Shown piece by piece: positions 61,959 through 64,000 of a stretch of DNA of 64,000 nucleotides. The stretch spans positions 372,001 to 436,000 of the forward strand of contig NZ_JAHCDA010000002.1 of assembly GCF_018413645.1 (NCBI RefSeq), read 5' to 3'. Source of the stretch: Roseococcus pinisoli. GTDB lineage: Bacteria; Pseudomonadota; Alphaproteobacteria; Acetobacterales; Acetobacteraceae. A program made the translations under genes and the position numbers. The notes under the pieces are model-generated. The model ran no database searches. It had not been told where the DNA came from and saw nothing but the letters and a program-made list of their open reading frames with translations. Within the stretch, counting starts at the first letter, position 1; each line of letters starts with the position of its first letter.

Positions 61959-62987
61959 ATGCAACGACGGGTTATTCTCGCCGCCACCGCCGCAGGGCTT
62001 TTCGCCCCGGCCGTCCTCCGTGCGCAGGAGCGTGTGGTCAGCCTTTATTCGGCGCGTCACTACGACGCCGATAAGCTGGTCAACGAGGCCTTCACCCGCG
62101 CCACGGGCATCCGGGTCCGGGTGATCGAGGCCAATGCGGACCAGCTCCTGGAGCGCATCCGCGCCGAGGGCGCCAACAGCCCGGCCGACGTCTTCATGAC
62201 CGTGGATGCGAGCCGCCTCAGCCGCGCCGTGGAGCTCGGCCTGACGCAGCCCCATGGCGTGCCCGTGATCGACAGCCGCGTCCCCGCGAGCCTGCGCGAG
62301 CCGGGCGGCCATTGGTTCTCGGTCTCCCGCCGCGCGCGCGTCCTCATGTACGACAAGGCCAAGGGCCCGCCGGCCGGCCTCGCGCGCTACGAGGACCTGT
62401 CGAACGATCGCTATAAGGGGCAGATCGCTGTCCGCTCCTCGGGCAACGGGTACAACGTGGCCCTGGCCGCCAGCTTCCTGGCCGCGAACGGGGCCGAGGC
62501 GACGGAGGCCTGGGCGCGCGGAATCGCGGCGAACCTCGCCCGTCCGCCCGCCGGCGGCGACCGCGACCAGATCCGCGCCATCATGGCCGGGCAGGGGACC
62601 ATCGCGATCTCCAACACCTACTACCTCGGCCTGATGTCGGTCTCGCCGCAGGCGGATGTGCGGGAGATGGCCGAGCGAGTCGGCGTGATCTTCCCGAACC
62701 AGGCCGCCGGTGACCGCGGCACGCATGTGAACATCTCGGGCGCGGCGATGATCAAGACCTCGCCCAACACGGCCGAGGCGCGCGCCTTCCTGGAGTTCCT
62801 GACGGGAGCCGAGGCGCAGAAGACCTTCGGTCTCGTGAACATGGAATATCCGGTTGTCCCGGATTCGGACGTGCCGCCCTTCCTGACGGCGCTGGGTGAC
62901 TTCCGGCAGGAGGCCCCCGACGGGCCGAAGATGCTCGCCAATGCCCCCGAGGCGCTTCGCCTCATGCAGCGCGCCGGCTGGCGCTGA
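61959..62987 (+). CDS. Fe(III) ABC transporter substrate-binding protein (FutA/FbpA-like)
   Basis: A 342-aa periplasmic ferric ion receptor. Signal MQRRVILAATAAGLFAPAVLRAQ is followed by RVVSLYSARHYDADKLVNEAF, and the iron-binding tandem tyrosines lie in ISNTYYLGLM near residues 217-218. Then NISGAAMIKTSPNTAEARAFLEFL. Preceded by two matching palindromes and followed after 18 nt by bfd, then bacterioferritin, so an iron uptake and storage module. The iron permease end at the right edge is on the opposite strand. Confidence 0.93.
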   Translation: MQRRVILAATAAGLFAPAVLRAQERVVSLYSARHYDADKLVNEAFTRATGIRVRVIEANADQLLERIRAEGANSPADVFMTVDASRLSRAVELGLTQPHGVPVIDSRVPASLREPGGHWFSVSRRARVLMYDKAKGPPAGLARYEDLSNDRYKGQIAVRSSGNGYNVALAASFLAANGAEATEAWARGIAANLARPPAGGDRDQIRAIMAGQGTIAISNTYYLGLMSVSPQADVREMAERVGVIFPNQAAGDRGTHVNISGAAMIKTSPNTAEARAFLEFLTGAEAQKTFGLVNMEYPVVPDSDVPPFLTALGDFRQEAPDGPKMLANAPEALRLMQRAGWR

Positions 62988-63005
62988 CGGAACGAGGCCT
63001 CGAAG

Positions 63006-63185
63006 ATGGTCATCTGCCTGTGCAACGGGATGAGCGACGGTGACGTCCGCACCGCCGCCGCCAATGGCGCTGCCCGACCCAAGGAAGTCTACGAAGGCTG
63101 CGGCTGCCGCGCGCAATGCGGCACCTGCACGGCCACAATCCTGAGCATTCTCCGTGAGATGCCGGGGGACAAGGCCCGCGCCTGA
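63006..63185 (+). CDS. bfd: Bacterioferritin-associated ferredoxin
   Basis: A 59-aa [2Fe-2S] protein that reduces the heme of bacterioferritin to release stored iron. Its cysteines are at 4, 6, 38 and 41 (MVICLCNG... and QCGTC), the same numbering as E. coli Bfd. GAGG lies 8 nt before the ATG. It sits between the ferric binding protein gene and bfr, an iron context. Two extra cysteines (32 and 34) precede the CxxC pair. Confidence 0.93.
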   Translation: MVICLCNGMSDGDVRTAAANGAARPKEVYEGCGCRAQCGTCTATILSILREMPGDKARA

Positions 63186-63192
63186 GGCGGGT

Positions 63193-63247
63193 GCGAATCA
63201 GACGCAGAACCATCTGGACCCTGCGAACGACTATCAGTCTGATTCGC
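63193..63247. promoter_or_regulatory. Large inverted repeat before bacterioferritin
   Basis: GCGAATCAGAC and GTCTGATTCGC are perfect 11-nt arms 33 nt apart, with an inner GCAG/CTGC stem, followed 9 nt later by eight T (63257-63264). It may end bfd transcription or hold regulator half-sites (GCGAAT/ATTCGC) for bfr; sequence alone does not decide. Confidence 0.5.
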
Positions 63248-63330
63248 GATAAGTCCTTTTTTTTCAGATGCTTGATTTTGGTCCCCGGCTTGTGACATCC
63301 ATGGCGGAACACAAGCCGGAGTGAGCCACC

Positions 63331-63825
63331 ATGCCCAAGGGCGATCCCAAGGTCATCGAGCATCTGAACACCCAGCTCACGAACGAGCTGACCGCGATCA
63401 ACCAGTACTTCCTGCATGCGCGCATGCTGGACGACTGGGGCGTGACGAAGCTCGCCAAGCACGAGATGGCCGAGAGCATCGAGGAGATGAAGCACGCCGA
63501 CGAGCTCATCAAGCGCATCCTCTATCTCAACGGCCTCCCCAACGTTCAGCGCCTCAACCCGATCCTGATCGGGCAGAACGTGAAGGAGGTCCTGGAATGC
63601 GACCTCAAGCTCGAGCAGAAGGCGATCGACGATCTGCGCGAAGGCATCGCCTATTCGGAAGGCGTGCGCGACTTCGTCAGTCGTGACCTGCTGAAGTCCA
63701 TCCTCGCCAATGAGGAGGAGCACCAGGACTTCCTGGAGACCCAGTTCGACATGATCGAGCAGATGGGGCTTCCGAACTACATCCAGCTCAACAGCGCCGC
63801 GGCGCCCGAGCAGCATCAGGACTGA
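63331..63825 (+). CDS. bfr: Bacterioferritin
   Basis: A 164-aa heme ferritin forming a 24-mer iron-storage shell. Ferroxidase ligands fit E19, E52, H55, E95, E128 and H131, and the heme-binding methionine is M53 in IEEMKHADE, one ahead of E. coli numbering because of an extra N-terminal residue. Sequence blocks ELTAINQYFLHARML and NEEEHQDFLETQ are typical. GGAG lies before the ATG. Its separate AT-rich leader suggests its own promoter. Confidence 0.97.
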   Translation: MPKGDPKVIEHLNTQLTNELTAINQYFLHARMLDDWGVTKLAKHEMAESIEEMKHADELIKRILYLNGLPNVQRLNPILIGQNVKEVLECDLKLEQKAIDDLREGIAYSEGVRDFVSRDLLKSILANEEEHQDFLETQFDMIEQMGLPNYIQLNSAAAPEQHQD

Positions 63826-63843
63826 GTTGCGAGCGGCCTTCCT

Positions 63844-63876
63844 CCCACGCCTCAGCCCATGTGGCAGAGGCGTGGG
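63844..63876. terminator. Stem-loop between bfr and the iron permease gene
   Basis: CCCACGCCTC and GAGGCGTGGG form a 10-bp stem, imperfectly extended by CCTTCCT/GAAGG, between convergent genes. No T-tract. Confidence 0.6.
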
Positions 63877-63889
63877 GAAGGGCGGCCGC

Positions 63890-64000
63890 TCAGTCCTGCC
63901 GGTGCATGGCCCGCGCCAGCACCGCCACGGGCAATAGTCCGACCAGCAGGATGAGCAGCGCCGAGGTGCTGGCCTCGGACAACCGCTCGTCCGCGGCGAG
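63890..64000 (-). CDS. Iron ABC transporter permease, C-terminal fragment
   Basis: Only the last 36 residues are in the window (stop at 63890, gene enters from the right edge). They read SEASTSALLILLVGLLPVAVLARAM, a final membrane helix plus a short tail, like the end of FbpB/FutB ferric permeases. With the ferric binding protein gene nearby this assignment is plausible, but it rests on one helix. Confidence 0.55.
   Translation of the reverse strand, partial: LAADERLSEASTSALLILLVGLLPVAVLARAMHRQD

Overview
This 64 kb window is high-GC chromosomal DNA from an alphaproteobacterium. The gene set (NadQ-type NAD regulator, many orphan Bug/TTT periplasmic binding proteins, Tat-type leaders, a ligase-associated DNA repair cluster, an Lhr-family helicase) best fits an Acetobacteraceae/Rhodospirillales member such as a Roseomonas-like organism; that is inference from gene content, not a database match. 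Genes are packed tightly, often with ATGA/TGATG/GTGA overlaps. I saw no tRNA, rRNA, CRISPR array, transposase or prophage. The many long overlapping reading frames are shadows caused by high GC.

Region by region: 0-2.6 kb holds NAD synthesis (nadC partial, nadA) behind a NadQ-like repressor, with two matching palindromes between nadQ and nadA. 2.7-8.9 kb is a leucine/isovalerate operon: acyl-CoA synthetase, isovaleryl-CoA dehydrogenase, methylcrotonyl-CoA carboxylase beta and alpha. 9-11.1 kb is a cell wall pair (L,D-transpeptidase and MepK/DUF882). 11.2-14.5 kb has a small protein coupled to an amidase, a DUF2064 protein and an unknown membrane-anchored protein. 14.5-18.1 kb (minus) is a Bug binding protein, an SDR and an IlvD/Edd dehydratase. 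18.2-29.7 kb is a peptide-type ABC transporter (binding protein, two permeases, fused double ATPase), a GntR/UTRA regulator, a penicillin-acylase-family amidohydrolase, a second binding protein and a class III aminotransferase, probably one uptake and hydrolysis system for an acylated amine or peptide.

29.7-36.4 kb (minus) is glutaminase, MFS transporter, asparaginase, DUF1269 and LpxR-like genes with a divergent AraC regulator. 36.5-40.4 kb encodes envelope proteins (Rap1a/Tai-like, glycine-zipper lipoprotein, DcaP-like porin, patatin lipoprotein). 40.5-45.2 kb has citrate synthase with a clear terminator, a nuclease, a CYTH/CHAD protein that seems to start at CTG, SixA and DUF6134. 45.3-48.4 kb has tandemly duplicated Bug proteins and a creatininase-family hydrolase. 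48.4-50.1 kb has a phosphoesterase and a fasciclin protein.

50.1-56.1 kb is the ligase-associated DNA damage cluster (pdeM, lhr-like helicase, MBL exonuclease, ATP-dependent ligase), with an exact GTTC-N7-GTTC LexA-type box in the divergent control region. 56.2-60.9 kb has a LOG-family protein, a tandem DUF1428 protein facing a MarR regulator across a perfect 14-bp palindrome, a DUF4139 protein and two tiny genes. 61-64 kb has an HpcH/HpaI aldolase and an iron module: Fe(III) binding protein behind two 17-bp palindromes of Fur-box geometry, Bfd, bacterioferritin and the end of an iron permease. No dramatic new defence or mobile system was found. The most useful leads are the operator sites, the CTG start, the amidase-coupled small protein and the acylase/transporter cluster.
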